NCBI RefSeq assembly: GCF_026625145.1
Contig: NZ_CP113088.1
Span: 3,141,501 to 3,205,500 of the forward strand
Length of the DNA stretch: 64,000 nt
Reading direction: 5' to 3'
Source: Lacinutrix neustonica
GTDB taxonomy: Bacteria > Bacteroidota > Bacteroidia > Flavobacteriales > Flavobacteriaceae
Below are positions 1-8,478 of the stretch, one piece after another. The notes under the pieces were generated by a model, which saw only the letters and a program-made list of their open reading frames with translations, did no database searches and was not told the DNA's origin. Position 1 is the first letter of the stretch, and each line of letters begins with the position of its first letter. The position numbers and the translations under genes are program-made.

Positions 1-140
1 TTTTTTCTCACGGCATTTTGAATGCGCCAATCGCTTATGATATCACACACGCCCGAAAGCTTCATATCGTCCTGTAGATTGATGGCATCGGCCACCCTTT
101 TTCCGATGACTCCGTATCCTATAACTGCTATATTTTTCAT
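1..140 (-). CDS. Type II glyceraldehyde-3-phosphate dehydrogenase, N-terminal part
   Basis: Only the first 46 or so codons are in the window; the gene runs off the left edge. The start is the ATG at 138-140. The peptide begins MKNIAVIGYGVIGKRVADAI, a Rossmann dinucleotide-binding motif (GYGVIG) followed by the IGKRVADA segment typical of type II (archaeal-type) GAPDH. These enzymes interconvert glyceraldehyde 3-phosphate and 1,3-bisphosphoglycerate with NAD(P). The GAPDH assignment rests on the N-terminus alone; another Rossmann dehydrogenase cannot be fully excluded. It lies directly upstream of nothing metal-related and marks the left flank of the island. The permease follows on the same strand, so that its C-terminal codons lie 18 bp upstream of this start. 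Confidence 0.7.
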   Translation of the reverse strand, partial: MKNIAVIGYGVIGKRVADAINLQDDMKLSGVCDIISDWRIQNAVRK

Positions 141-158
141 ATAAATTGTTTTAATTAA

Positions 159-1512
159 TTATGATTTGTTGTTTTTATTATTTGTATTCTCCATTCCCAT
201 AGGCATATTGCCATCATCGTCTGTATGCGAAATCATAAAAAAACGTTCCGCAATGAGAATCAGGATAATTCCAATTGCTGCTACGATGAGCACCATTGGA
301 TCATTCAGATATTTTATATATAGAAAGGCTGCCAGTACTACCGTGTCCATTACAATAGCTATTAACGGAATGATGGGTTTAAATTTCACCTCGTTTTTTA
401 GGTGGCGAAAAAGCCCCCAATGGATAGCTATATCCATAATAAGGTAGAAAATAGCTCCTATAGAAGCGATTCTTGTTAAATCGAAAAGGGCAGTGAGTAA
501 AATGGCAAGGGAAACCGTGAATATGAGCGCTGGATTTTTAAAATTACCTATCCTTTTTAAAGAGGGTACTTGTTTCATATTACTCAACATCCCCAATAAG
601 CGCGATGCCGAAAATACACTGGCGATAACCCCTGAAAAGGTTGCTACAATAGCGATTGCTATAGTAAACCATAAGCCCCATTCCCCAAAAACAGGTTCGG
701 CTGCTGCTGCCAAAGCATAATCTTTTGCCTTTATTATTTCAGGAATGCTTAAACCTCCTGCAACAGAGAGTGCCAATGCCACATATATGACGGTGCATAT
801 AAGGATTGAATACACAATAGATCGACCAATGTTTTTATGAGGGTTTTTAATATCTCCTCCTTGATTTGTGATTGTTGTAAAGCCTTTATAGGCAAGAATC
901 GATAGCGCAAGTGCTGCTACAAAACCAAGACCTTGTGGCATAGTTTCAGAATTTTTAGGAATATAGTTCCCTGAAATATCTGCAATCCCGAAATTATTAG
1001 ACCCGCAATGGCTAGCAATGCAATACCTGCAACCTTAATAATTGCTGTAAAAGTAGCAGTTGCTCCAATAACCTTATTACCTAAAATATTTAATATATAG
1101 GCAGTTACCAAAAGTAAAACCCCAAGAATAGATGCATAACCAGCATAACTTTCGGGAATAATCGAAGGGTATAAGCGCCAAAGGTTCCTGCAACTAAACT
1201 TTGTGCAACGACCATTGAAACATACATTAGTAAAGAATAGACACCGGTTGTCGTTCCAGGACCATAGGATTTATTGAAAAACTTAACCACACCTCCGGAG
1301 GATGGAAAAGCATTTGAGAACTTTACGTAGGAATAAGAGCTGAAACCCACCACAACAGCTCCCGCAATAAAGGCAATCGGGAACAGATCTCCAACTAACT
1401 CCGCTATTTGTCCCATAAGAACAAATATGCCAGCACCAATCATTACACCAGTTCCTAGAGATATAGACCCTATTAAGGAAAGCTTATTGTTTTTATCTGT
1501 TGTGTCTTTCAT
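159..1512 (-). CDS. APC-family amino acid permease (frame broken twice)
   Basis: This encodes a roughly 451-residue polytopic permease of the amino acid/polyamine/organocation superfamily once two single-base losses are repaired. The N-terminus (ISLGTGVMIGAGIFVLMGQ) is the unwound TM1 GxGxIxGxGIF signature that binds the substrate amino group. About 12 hydrophobic segments follow, and the tail is hydrophilic and Asn/Lys-rich. As sequenced it reads as three pieces: 1105-1512, 917-1111 and 159-941. The breaks are at about 1153 (expected CCWGA, read CCGA) and about 989 (expected TCWGGG, read TCGGG), both on the coding strand. Both fit the CCWGA/TCWGG artefact class, so the gene is probably intact in the cell. 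The substrate is not identifiable. It sits 7 bp from the NADH dehydrogenase start-distal end and may be co-transcribed with it. Confidence 0.8.
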
Positions 1513-1519
1513 TCGTAAA

Positions 1520-2820
1520 TTATTTCTTTGTGTTATTAACCGACGGTTTTGGTTTAAAATTTCTAATAATTAGGCGGTTGCTCTTTTCATAAGTGAAATA
1601 GCTTACCGCCCAATTAAAACCAACCATCAATCTATTTCTAAATCCGCTTATGGATAATAAGTGTACAACTGACCACAATAGCCAAGCGAAATAACCTGCA
1701 AATTTGAATTTGCCCAAATCAGCTACTGCCTTACGTTTCCCTACTGTAGCTAATGAACCTTTGTCTTTATATTCGAAAGGGTTCACACCCTCATCCTTAA
1801 TAATTTTCAATAATACATTACCTAAATATTTACCTTGCTGAATAGCTGTTTGTGCTACTTGCGGATGTCCTTTTGGCGTTTCTTCTGTAATTACAGCCGC
1901 TATATCACCTATGGCAAAAATGTTTTTGTAGCCTTCTACCATTAAAAATGAGTCTGTTTTTAAGCGGTTACCCTTTACCACGTGTTTTTTATCAATACCT
2001 TTTGGAAACTGTCCTTTCACACCAGCTGTCCGAGTTAGGTTTTTTGTTAAAATAATCTTATCACAATTTGTGACAACCTGTGAACCATCGTAATTGCTTA
2101 CCGATTCATTGAGTAATACCTTTACCTCCAAATCCTTCAAATATTCTAGCGTTTTTGATGATGCCTTGTCTGACATCGTACTTAAAAGCTCATCAATGGC
2201 TTCAATTAAATAGATGTTCATTATGGAAGAAGGGTATTCCGGATAATCTTTGGGAAGAATATATTTGCGGAATTCTGCCAAAGCTCCTGCCATTTCCACA
2301 CCAGCGGGACCACCGCCAACGATGACGAAATTTGTTAAGGCATCACGTTCTTTATCATCACAAGTGATTGCAGCTTGTTCAGATTTTGCAGCATCATATG
2401 GCGAATATTTAAAGAATCGCGAATGCTTTTCATCCCAAGACTATGGGACTCGACATTGTCCATACCAAAAAAATTAGTTGTTGTACCCGTTGCCAATACG
2501 AGATAGTCGAAGTGAACTCTTCCTTTATTGGTTATAATTGTGTTTGTAGAAGGTTGGATTTCCTCGACTTCAGCTAAACGAAACAATACATTTTTATAAC
2601 CACTAATTTGTTTTCTGAAAGGGAATACAATACTATCAGGTTCCAAAGCACTCGTTGCCACTTGATAAAATAAGGGCTGAAACTGGTGGAAGTTGTTTTT
2701 ATCGAACAGTACCACCTGCACCTCTTTGTGTTTCAGTTTTTCAACCAACGCTAAACCTGCAAACCCACCACCTATAATAATAACACGAGGTAAATTAGAG
2801 TCTCGGAAGGCAGATTTCAT
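1520..2820 (-). CDS. ndh: Type II NADH dehydrogenase (NAD(P)/FAD oxidoreductase), one frame break
   Basis: Non-proton-pumping NADH:quinone oxidoreductase of about 433 residues after repair. The N-terminal FAD-binding motif is VIIIGGGFAGL (residues about 14-24). The sequence FHQFQPLFYQVAT is characteristic of the NDH-2 family. A second Rossmann motif (VIVGGGPAGVEMAG) lies just after the break, and the third FAD segment reads IFAIGDIAAV. The C-terminal 100 residues form the amphipathic membrane-binding region. It reads as 2335-2820 and 1520-2299 because one C is missing at about 2380, where GTTCCAGA is read as GTTCAGA. With that restored, the two halves join as NLEQAAITCDD, as in relatives. The enzyme feeds electrons from NADH to menaquinone at the inner membrane. 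There is no direct metal link apart from its position in the island. Confidence 0.88.
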
Positions 2821-2909
2821 CTGTTACTTTGCAAGCAGATTCTTTTGTATTATTATTTGAGTGGTTAGCGTTCATATTTAATTTTTATATCATTGGTATT
2901 AGCAATAGT

Positions 2910-3371
2910 TTACTTTGCGTCCTTGTCTTTTACAATCATTACTGAACATTTGGCGTGTGTTGCTAAATACTGTGAAACGGAACCTAATAAAAGACGTGAA
3001 AATGCGCCTTGCCCTTGCGAACCCACTACAATCAAATCGGCATCAAAAGATTCCGCTTTTTCCAAAATTTCTTTTTTAGGAAGACCGCTGACAACATTTG
3101 TTGTTATACGAAGTGAACTATTTTTTTCTTTCAATACTTTACCAGCTTCGGAAACAATCTTTTTCCCTATTTTTTCAGCGTTTGATAAAAACTCTTTGTA
3201 GTAGGAATTAATAGAACTTGTTGATGTAATTAATGATGGTGTTGATATCGCAGGATGTTCATACACGTTTATAATGCAGACCTCACTTTCATTTTGTAAG
3301 GGTAATTTTGCAAGTTCTTTTACTGCTAGTTTACTAAAATCAGAACCATCTATGGCTAACACTATTTTCAT
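2910..3371 (-). CDS. Universal stress protein, UspA family
   Basis: A 153-residue single-domain universal stress protein. The N-terminus MKIVLAIDGSDFSK is the usual first strand, and the C-terminal motif GSQGQGAFSRLLLGSVS matches the G-2x-G-9x-G(S/T) nucleotide-binding pattern, so ATP binding is likely. Such proteins are cytoplasmic, dimeric and induced by stress. It lies 89 bp downstream of the NADH dehydrogenase start and 28 bp from the next gene, all on the minus strand. It is intact. No metal-binding motif is seen, and its presence here is probably as a general stress partner of the island. Confidence 0.9.
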   Translation of the reverse strand: MKIVLAIDGSDFSKLAVKELAKLPLQNESEVCIINVYEHPAISTPSLITSTSSINSYYKEFLSNAEKIGKKIVSEAGKVLKEKNSSLRITTNVVSGLPKKEILEKAESFDADLIVVGSQGQGAFSRLLLGSVSQYLATHAKCSVMIVKDKDAK

Positions 3372-3399
3372 AACTTGAATTTTTATGAATAAAGATTTC

Positions 3400-3915
3400 C
3401 TATCCTTTATTCTTATTTATAAATGATTGGGCATCTACTATGGAAGCGAAATAAAAAACACTTCCGCTACTTTTATCTTGAACAATAATTGCTGAAGCTT
3501 TATCAACTTTTGTATCATTTAGTGGATTACTCCCAAAGCGAACATCATCTAGATTTTTCTGTAACTTTTCAACACAATTTTCACAACAACCATAGTAGGT
3601 AGTTCCATTGACGTCAATAGGTATTTGTGACACACCCATAAATCGGTCATTGACCATACAGACTTTTTCGTTGGGAACGATTTCATAATTTTGGGCTGAT
3701 ATAATGGCCTCATTTGCTGTTTGGGATGTTTCAACAGTTGGCTGTGTTACGCTTTCTGCAACATCTTTTTTCTTGCCGGAACAGGATAGAACTACTGCTG
3801 AAAGCAGTAGAAGGAACAATATAGCGATGGATACCTGGTATATCTTTCTTACTGGGTTCTTAATGGCTACAACTTGGATAGCATTGTTTTTTTGATTTGA
3901 GTGTATTCGTTTCAT
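3400..3915 (-). CDS. Membrane-anchored TRASH-like metal-binding protein
   Basis: A 171-residue protein with a single N-terminal hydrophobic segment (residues about 24-46) ending in a cysteine (VVLSCSGKK). That is either a lipobox or a TM anchor after a basic leader. The periplasmic part has a metal-binding cluster: VCMVNDRFMG, about 18 residues later YYGCCENCVEKL, and then a C-terminal region ending SIVDAQSFINKNKG. The cysteine spacing resembles TRASH/YHS and NosL-like metallochaperone domains, which bind copper or other soft metals. The long basic leader (over 20 residues before the hydrophobic segment) is unusual for a lipoprotein, and a start at a later Met is not available. It is probably a periplasmic metal sensor or chaperone; the exact family was not verified. 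Confidence 0.65.
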   Translation of the reverse strand: MKRIHSNQKNNAIQVVAIKNPVRKIYQVSIAILFLLLLSAVVLSCSGKKKDVAESVTQPTVETSQTANEAIISAQNYEIVPNEKVCMVNDRFMGVSQIPIDVNGTTYYGCCENCVEKLQKNLDDVRFGSNPLNDTKVDKASAIIVQDKSSGSVFYFASIVDAQSFINKNKG

Positions 3916-3919
3916 AGTG

Positions 3920-4635
3920 TTAATCTTTAAGTGGAATAATTATTTCAGTTTGAATGAGTTTTCGCCAATAGATATGTTCATACAATCCGGACCAATACAT
4001 CCCAAAAGTGAAGGCGAACATTAATTCTTCAATAGGAATGCCCAAGACAAGAATATGGGTCAGGTTGTCTAGATTCCAGTACAACTCCACATATTGAGGA
4101 TAGAACGGAAGGATGCTTCCGAAATAAATAAAGTACAATACCGTAAACAGAATTCCCCCAACCCAAATCTTTCCTTTTAAATCCGGGCGACAATAAAGAG
4201 TCGCCAATCCACCTATGAACAAAGCTATAATGCCGCAATAAATGTGATTGAGCGACGTAAAAAGCGCCGGAATGATGAATACAGCTGCTGGTATAAAAAG
4301 TATATAAATATGCAATCGGTGCCTACTATGACTTCGTTCGCTATGTGGTATTTCGGCAAGTCCTCTTTTAAAAATAAGGTTGTAGAGTACAGTGCCAATT
4401 CCACCTATTGCGAAAGAGAAAATCAAACTTTCGATATCGAAGCCTGTTTTTTCGGCCAAATCAAAAAGCGAAGGTGGAAACCAATATTCGGTACAAACAA
4501 CGGTTCTGTTAAACCAAAGGGCATCGTAATCAGGCTCATTTTGAGCATTTCTTTCCTAACTCCTTTTTTGGATATATATATAACTACCCAAAGAGCAAGA
4601 ATGATAAGCGACCATATGAACCGGACATACTGCAT
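3920..4635 (-). CDS. Lycopene cyclase-domain integral membrane protein (one frame break)
   Basis: About 238 residues after repair, with six to seven predicted TM segments. The C-terminal half carries LDNLTHILVLGIPIEELMFA. The PIEE(L/M) segment is a hallmark of the heterodimeric lycopene beta-cyclase (CrtYc/CrtYd) family. N-terminal segment MQYVRFIWSLIILALW continues as MPFGLTEPLFVPEYWFPP after repair. The break is at about 4489: CCWGAATAT is read as CCGAATAT on the coding strand. The Bacteroidota relatives of this domain are often found in metal-resistance islands rather than carotenoid operons, and no other carotenoid gene is seen here, so enzymatic cyclase activity is doubtful. It lies 4 bp from the TRASH-like gene and is likely co-transcribed with it. 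Confidence 0.72.
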
Positions 4636-4653
4636 AAATCCTAAAAGGTTTTT

Positions 4654-4932
4654 TTACTTTTTTATTTTTATTTGCGCATTATAAAAAGCGCCAATAGAAG
4701 CGCCTATAAGCCACCAAAGGATAAAAGTTTGTATGATACCCATTAACACTTCTAATAGGGGAACATCCATTCTAATGACATTGGTGGTATCCAAGCCGTG
4801 CAATAAGCTATTGAAAAAGATGATTGAACCTTCCCGCCCTGCTGTAGCCATTACTATCATACAGCCCAAATAAATTATGGTTCCTGTAAGACCGAAGGCA
4901 AATCCGAGTTTTTTTACGTTTAAGCGATGCAT
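4654..4932 (-). CDS. DUF5676-like small membrane protein
   Basis: A 92-residue protein with two TM helices and a KLGFAFGLTGTIIYLG start, followed by a C-terminal TM segment (ILWWLIGASIGAFYN). The NVKKLGFAFG opening and the final IGAFYN pattern resemble DUF5676 membrane proteins, which commonly sit beside copper ATPases and HMA proteins. Function is unknown. It is 17 bp from the next start on the same strand and lies in a run of seven small minus-strand genes. Confidence 0.6.
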   Translation of the reverse strand: MHRLNVKKLGFAFGLTGTIIYLGCMIVMATAGREGSIIFFNSLLHGLDTTNVIRMDVPLLEVLMGIIQTFILWWLIGASIGAFYNAQIKIKK

Positions 4933-4949
4933 AATTTTATAGTTTAAGA

Positions 4950-5168
4950 TTAGTTGTCCGAGTTTAAAATTCTTTTAGATTCTTCATAGTCTTCCTTGGA
5001 TATTTCGCCTTTTGCATAGCGTTTTTTAAGAATATCCAGTGGGCTGTCCTTTATTGTTTTTTGATAGGGTATATCTGCTGGGATAAAGAATATCCAAGCA
5101 AGTAAGATGACCCATATAATCCACCATATTAGGTGCATTCCTCCAAAGTGTCCGTCGTATAAATGCAT
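4950..5168 (-). CDS. SHOCT domain small membrane protein
   Basis: A 72-residue protein. An N-terminal TM helix (IWWIIWVILLAWIFFI) is followed by a short C-terminal SHOCT domain, LKKRYAKGEISKEDYEE, a two-helix oligomerisation module. The N-terminus is His-rich (MHLYDGHFGGMH), which could bind metal. SHOCT proteins with one TM are frequent in copper islands of Bacteroidota and Proteobacteria, but the role is unknown. Its gene is in the minus-strand cluster, 19 bp from the HMA gene. Confidence 0.75.
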   Translation of the reverse strand: MHLYDGHFGGMHLIWWIIWVILLAWIFFIPADIPYQKTIKDSPLDILKKRYAKGEISKEDYEESKRILNSDN

Positions 5169-5187
5169 AGTTTTTAGGTTTTAATTG

Positions 5188-5406
5188 TTATTGATTAAGT
5201 TCTGTGATTGTATATCCATTGAGCTCATCGAGTTGCTTTTGCAAGTCGGCAACCGAAAGTGCTTCATTCATCGTGATACGTGTAGCTCCTTTTGGTGCGA
5301 GAAAAATTTCTGCCTTTTCGATATTGGGATGTTCTTCCAAAGTCTTCTTGACCCTTGCTACACATCCACCACAACTAATTCCGTTTATTTGAAATTTTTG
5401 TTTCAT
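5188..5406 (-). CDS. HMA-domain copper chaperone-like protein
   Basis: A 72-residue single heavy-metal-associated domain. The metal-binding loop is GISCGGCVARV (Cys-x-x-Cys at residues 12 and 15), within a ferredoxin-like fold of normal length. Such proteins carry Cu(I) or another soft metal in the cytosol to ATPases or regulators. It has no signal peptide. It differs in sequence from the chaperone at 48319-48531 (NINCGGCISKV), so the island has at least two. It lies among small membrane and lipoprotein genes and is probably co-transcribed with them. Confidence 0.88.
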   Translation of the reverse strand: MKQKFQINGISCGGCVARVKKTLEEHPNIEKAEIFLAPKGATRITMNEALSVADLQKQLDELNGYTITELNQ

Positions 5407-5418
5407 TGTATATAGTTT

Positions 5419-5676
5419 TTAGTGATGTTGATGTCCTTTGTGTTCTTCTTTTGTTTCTTGTTCAGAATGATTGTGGTCGCTATCCTGATGCTTATGATTA
5501 TTGTGCCTTCCGTGTCCGTGTGAACCGTGGGGCATAAACAGATGGATGCCGAACATAAAAAGGATGAAAATAAATAGTGATGAACCACCTCCTATACCAA
5601 ATGAGGGCGCTAAAAAGATGAACAATAGTGGTAGCCCACAACCTATGACCATCCAAATCCAGTGATTGTTTTTCAT
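5419..5676 (-). CDS. Small membrane protein with His-rich tail (DUF2933-like)
   Basis: An 85-residue protein with two hydrophobic helices (WMVIGCGLPLLFIFLAPSFG and SLFIFILFMFGIHLFM) followed by a strongly His-rich tail (HGSHGHGRHNNHKH, then HNH and HQHH). The first helix resembles DUF2933 proteins. The tail is probably exposed and could bind Cu, Zn or Ni. It lies between the HMA chaperone and the Met-rich lipoprotein. Confidence 0.65.
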   Translation of the reverse strand: MKNNHWIWMVIGCGLPLLFIFLAPSFGIGGGSSLFIFILFMFGIHLFMPHGSHGHGRHNNHKHQDSDHNHSEQETKEEHKGHQHH

Positions 5677-5701
5677 TGTTTTTGTATTTAGAAGTTAAAA
5701 A

Positions 5702-6163
5702 TTAATGATGCTCGGTATGATCCTGTTTGTTTGGACTATTCATATTCTGCATATCCATTCCTTTTTCGCCCATCATCTTTGAGCAAGATTCCATACAGTC
5801 CTCGCTCATCATTCCTTTTTCGTGCATCATTTTCATCATTGTTCCCATCATTTTTCCGTCATTCATCATTTGGTTCATCATCGAATGCATCATTGTACTG
5901 TCCTTCATCATCATTTGCATTCCTTCTCCTTGCATCATAGAGCCCATCATTTTTTTGTTGCCCTGCATCATTGCCATTGTGTGTTGACTGCCGTGCATAC
6001 TTTCCATAAACTCGGTCATATAATCGTGGTTCTCGGTAATGGCATTAAACACCTCCGTACGAGTTTCAGGATTTTCCAAAAGTGCTTGAGGATCTGCTCC
6101 TTGGTTGCAACTGCTTAAGCTTAAAAGCCCGATTGTTGATAAAACAATTAGTAATGTTTTCAT
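5702..6163 (-). CDS. Met/His-rich periplasmic lipoprotein
   Basis: A 153-residue lipoprotein: lipobox LSSC at residues about 16-19, then a short acidic region and a long stretch dominated by Met pairs and triplets (MMQGNKKMM, GMQMMMKDSTMMHSMMNQMM, MMGTMMKMM). It ends with Cys and His (CMESCSKMM, HTEHH). Methionine clusters of this kind bind Cu(I)/Ag(I) in the periplasm. The repetitiveness explains low-complexity CAT/ATC runs on the plus strand. It is probably a periplasmic copper sponge, comparable in concept to PcoE/SilE but not homologous as far as can be seen. Confidence 0.75.
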   Translation of the reverse strand: MKTLLIVLSTIGLLSLSSCNQGADPQALLENPETRTEVFNAITENHDYMTEFMESMHGSQHTMAMMQGNKKMMGSMMQGEGMQMMMKDSTMMHSMMNQMMNDGKMMGTMMKMMHEKGMMSEDCMESCSKMMGEKGMDMQNMNSPNKQDHTEHH

Positions 6164-6322
6164 AATTTTCTATTTTATTGAGTTAAACTTTTATTTTTAT
6201 AAACCCATTCCCAACAATCCACAAACCGTAGTTTAGGGAATGGGTTATCAGCTATTAACTGTCAGATTTAAAAAGGTTTTCAATCTTCTTTAATTTCATT
6301 TCTGTCCGGAACTTTTTCGTTG

Positions 6323-6925
6323 TTATTCAATTTTTTTTAAACGCCATTTCTTGTTGCTGTCTTTAATGGCCACTAAATTTTCCGAAAGGAATTTAGATGT
6401 TATGGTAGGTGGATTTTTATCCTCCTTATCTTTAGGCGATATGTGAATGGCCAATTGAGTTAGATGGTCAATGGCTTTTCCTTGTTTATCTATAACTACT
6501 TCAAAATAATGGTAGCTAACGACGTCTTTGTTGAAAATGTCATTATAGCCTATGGTCTCTTTTTCAACTTTTAGTACCAATGCCTTATCATATTCGAAAT
6601 TGGTCGCATTCAAGAATTGAGGTGTAATGACAGTTTTTCCAGTTTTATCGATATAGCCATAATACAGTATGCCATCTTTTTGATGGGCAATCAAGCATTT
6701 TTCGTTACTGAATATGGGGTAGGTTGCATTTCCTGTTTTGGTTAGCACCAAATCATTTCGAAAATCAATGATTACTTTGCCGTCTTGGTCAATAAACCCC
6801 CATTCGTTCCCTTTTTTAATGGCAGCTACTTCATTGTTAAAAGGCGAGATGTACTCTAAATTTTCTATAGTTTGTGCAATCCCTAGAAAGGGAATTAATA
6901 CTAATGTGATGAGTAGTTTTTTCAT
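6323..6925 (-). CDS. Secreted WG-repeat protein
   Basis: A 200-residue protein with an N-terminal signal peptide (MKKLLITLVLIPFLGIAQ). At least two WG-type repeats follow: EWGFIDQDGKVIIDF (about residues 41-55) and YYGYIDKTGKTVITPQF (about 86-102). WG repeats form beta structures of unknown function and are common in Bacteroidota. The C-terminus (NKKWRLKKIE) may be a third, degenerate repeat. There is no metal motif. It is separated from the Met-rich lipoprotein by about 160 bp and lies 70 bp downstream of the AraC-type regulator. Confidence 0.75.
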   Translation of the reverse strand: MKKLLITLVLIPFLGIAQTIENLEYISPFNNEVAAIKKGNEWGFIDQDGKVIIDFRNDLVLTKTGNATYPIFSNEKCLIAHQKDGILYYGYIDKTGKTVITPQFLNATNFEYDKALVLKVEKETIGYNDIFNKDVVSYHYFEVVIDKQGKAIDHLTQLAIHISPKDKEDKNPPTITSKFLSENLVAIKDSNKKWRLKKIE

Positions 6926-6995
6926 TTTAGTTTGATTTATTTTGATAAAATTAATGATTGCCTTAAGCGTTTATCTGCATAACTTTCGTTGTTAT

Positions 6996-7577
6996 CTACA
7001 TAATTTCATCGTAAAAATTTCTTTTCCAGTTTTCAGTATTTTTATAATCGGTCATACTCACTCCAATTACTTCTTTGAACTGTCTAGACAGATGGTTTAC
7101 GCTGCTGTAGTCCAATAAGTACCCTATATCTGAAAAGGAATGTTGTTTGAGTTGAATGAGCTCTTTAACTTTCTCTATCTTTAATTTGATAAAGTACTTT
7201 TCAATGGTTGTCTGTTGATTTGCTGAAAATAATTTACTCAAGGTCTTGTATTCCCTATGAAGGCTTGATGCCAATAGTTCAGATGTTTTTACTTTGATAT
7301 GTAATGGTAGCTCTTGCAATTGTTCAATTAGAATAATCTTGATTCTTTCAACGAGCATTTCTTCTTCGTTCTGCACTATTTCAAAATCATTGGCGTGAAG
7401 CACGGTTGTTACTGCATTGATAATTTCATTGTCTGTTTTATTTGGTGCTTTTACCAACAACCTTCCCAATTCCAATGAAAGTACGGTTACTTCAAGTTCC
7501 TGTAACTCCTGCATAATTACTTTTAAGCAGCGATTACAGACCATATTCTTAATCCAAAATTCTTTTGGTTTGCTCAT
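6996..7577 (-). CDS. HMA-like sensor fused to AraC-type DNA-binding domain
   Basis: A 193-residue one-component regulator. Residues about 10-65 form an HMA-like domain whose metal loop reads NMVCNRCLKVI (Cys-x-x-Cys), with the ferredoxin-like strands partly preserved. Residues about 95-185 are an AraC/XylS helix-turn-helix domain, seen as YLLDYSSVNHLSRQFKEVIG and GVSMTDYK. It lacks the usual cupin or sugar-binding sensor, so metal binding by the HMA domain probably controls DNA binding. A paralog with the same architecture lies at 29174-29741. The neighbouring HYC_CC_PP gene is upstream and the metal protein run is downstream, which suggests it regulates them in response to copper or silver. 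Confidence 0.8.
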   Translation of the reverse strand: MSKPKEFWIKNMVCNRCLKVIMQELQELEVTVLSLELGRLLVKAPNKTDNEIINAVTTVLHANDFEIVQNEEEMLVERIKIILIEQLQELPLHIKVKTSELLASSLHREYKTLSKLFSANQQTTIEKYFIKLKIEKVKELIQLKQHSFSDIGYLLDYSSVNHLSRQFKEVIGVSMTDYKNTENWKRNFYDEIM

Positions 7578-7748
7578 AGTATATAATGTATTGTCATTGA
7601 GTTTTAACTCAATGGTTTGAAAGGTTAAGACCTAACAGGGTTAATGGTGTATGGTATTGTTGGGAATAGAGTACAACAAATGTTAGCGCGAAGTGAAACT
7701 GTGGCTATAGAAGTATTGCAGATTATATTCAATCTGCGATGTGCAAAT

Positions 7749-8171
7749 TCAAATCAAAAATGTCTCGTTGAGAATTATAATATCTGTAGATAATAAAGGC
7801 GGCCTATAGGTTTTAAAAGAAATGACGTTTTCTTCTAGCCCCTCGAACAGATTAATATAAGTATTAAAAAAAGTATTTAAGAAAACTAAAGTCTCAATCT
7901 CTAAAATTGTATTGGACTTCTTAAAGGTGTCATCTCCTTCTTTTACAATGGTCTGATTATCGCAACAATCCTTCTCTTGTATGGAAGTACATTGCTTGGA
8001 ATTATTATCTTTTTTTTGTGCATTCTCCATACAAGATTCTGCCTTACTAAAAAAAGCCATATCCACCAATTTATTACAGCAAAAGTGCATATCCACCGTG
8101 AAGGAAGAAGTAGAAAACAGTATAAAAACTGCTAAAAAAAAGGACAGTATTTTAGTAAAAAAAGACTTCAC
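7749..8171 (-). CDS. HYC_CC_PP-like secreted Cys-rich peptide
   Basis: A 140-residue secreted protein. A signal peptide (FFLAVFILFSTSSFTVDMHFC) leads into a conserved pattern: HFCCNKLVD after the signal peptide, a CC pair (EKDCCDNQ) in the middle, and YRPPLLSTDI near the C-terminus. It ends in LNETFLI. The layout matches what NCBI calls the HYC_CC_PP family, here with HFC instead of HYC. The paralog at 11727-12143 ends LDQTFLI. These peptides are typically upstream of copper RND pumps in Flavobacteriia. This copy has no pump directly downstream but lies beside an HMA-AraC gene. Confidence 0.7.
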   Translation of the reverse strand: MKSFFTKILSFFLAVFILFSTSSFTVDMHFCCNKLVDMAFFSKAESCMENAQKKDNNSKQCTSIQEKDCCDNQTIVKEGDDTFKKSNTILEIETLVFLNTFFNTYINLFEGLEENVISFKTYRPPLLSTDIIILNETFLI

Positions 8172-8478
8172 GCTATAAATTTACGGAATTTTTGTTTAGC
8201 ATTAACGATTTCTTGTAGGTTAAACACTATTGATTAATAATATCATTTTCAGATAATTATGAATTGATTCCAAATTAATTAATGCGAAGATAATTTTAAA
8301 GGTTCAACAGGAATATGACTTTTGTCATCTTTTATAGATTACTTGATTGCTACAGAAAATTTTATTTTTACTGAACTCATTCCAAACCTTGTTGTCTCTA
8401 AAATAAATTTAGGATTGGTGTAATATGATAATGAAATGTTTTCGATTTTAAAGTATTTTTAATAGGACTAAAATTTGA
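8172..8478. other. AT-rich intergenic region
   Basis: About 300 bp without a convincing gene, between the HYC_CC_PP-like gene start and the end of rpiA. No hairpin with a T-run or a clear TAnnTTTG box was identified. It probably holds the promoter of the minus-strand peptide gene and the 3' region of rpiA. Confidence 0.4.

Noticed and set aside
3920..4635. Carotenoid biosynthesis gene
   Set aside because: Only one cyclase-type domain, no phytoene synthase or desaturase nearby; its Bacteroidota relatives occur in metal islands.
5720..6120. Plus-strand ORFs opposite the Met-rich lipoprotein
   Set aside because: They are shadows of low-complexity CAT/ATG repeats; no start, RBS or family support.
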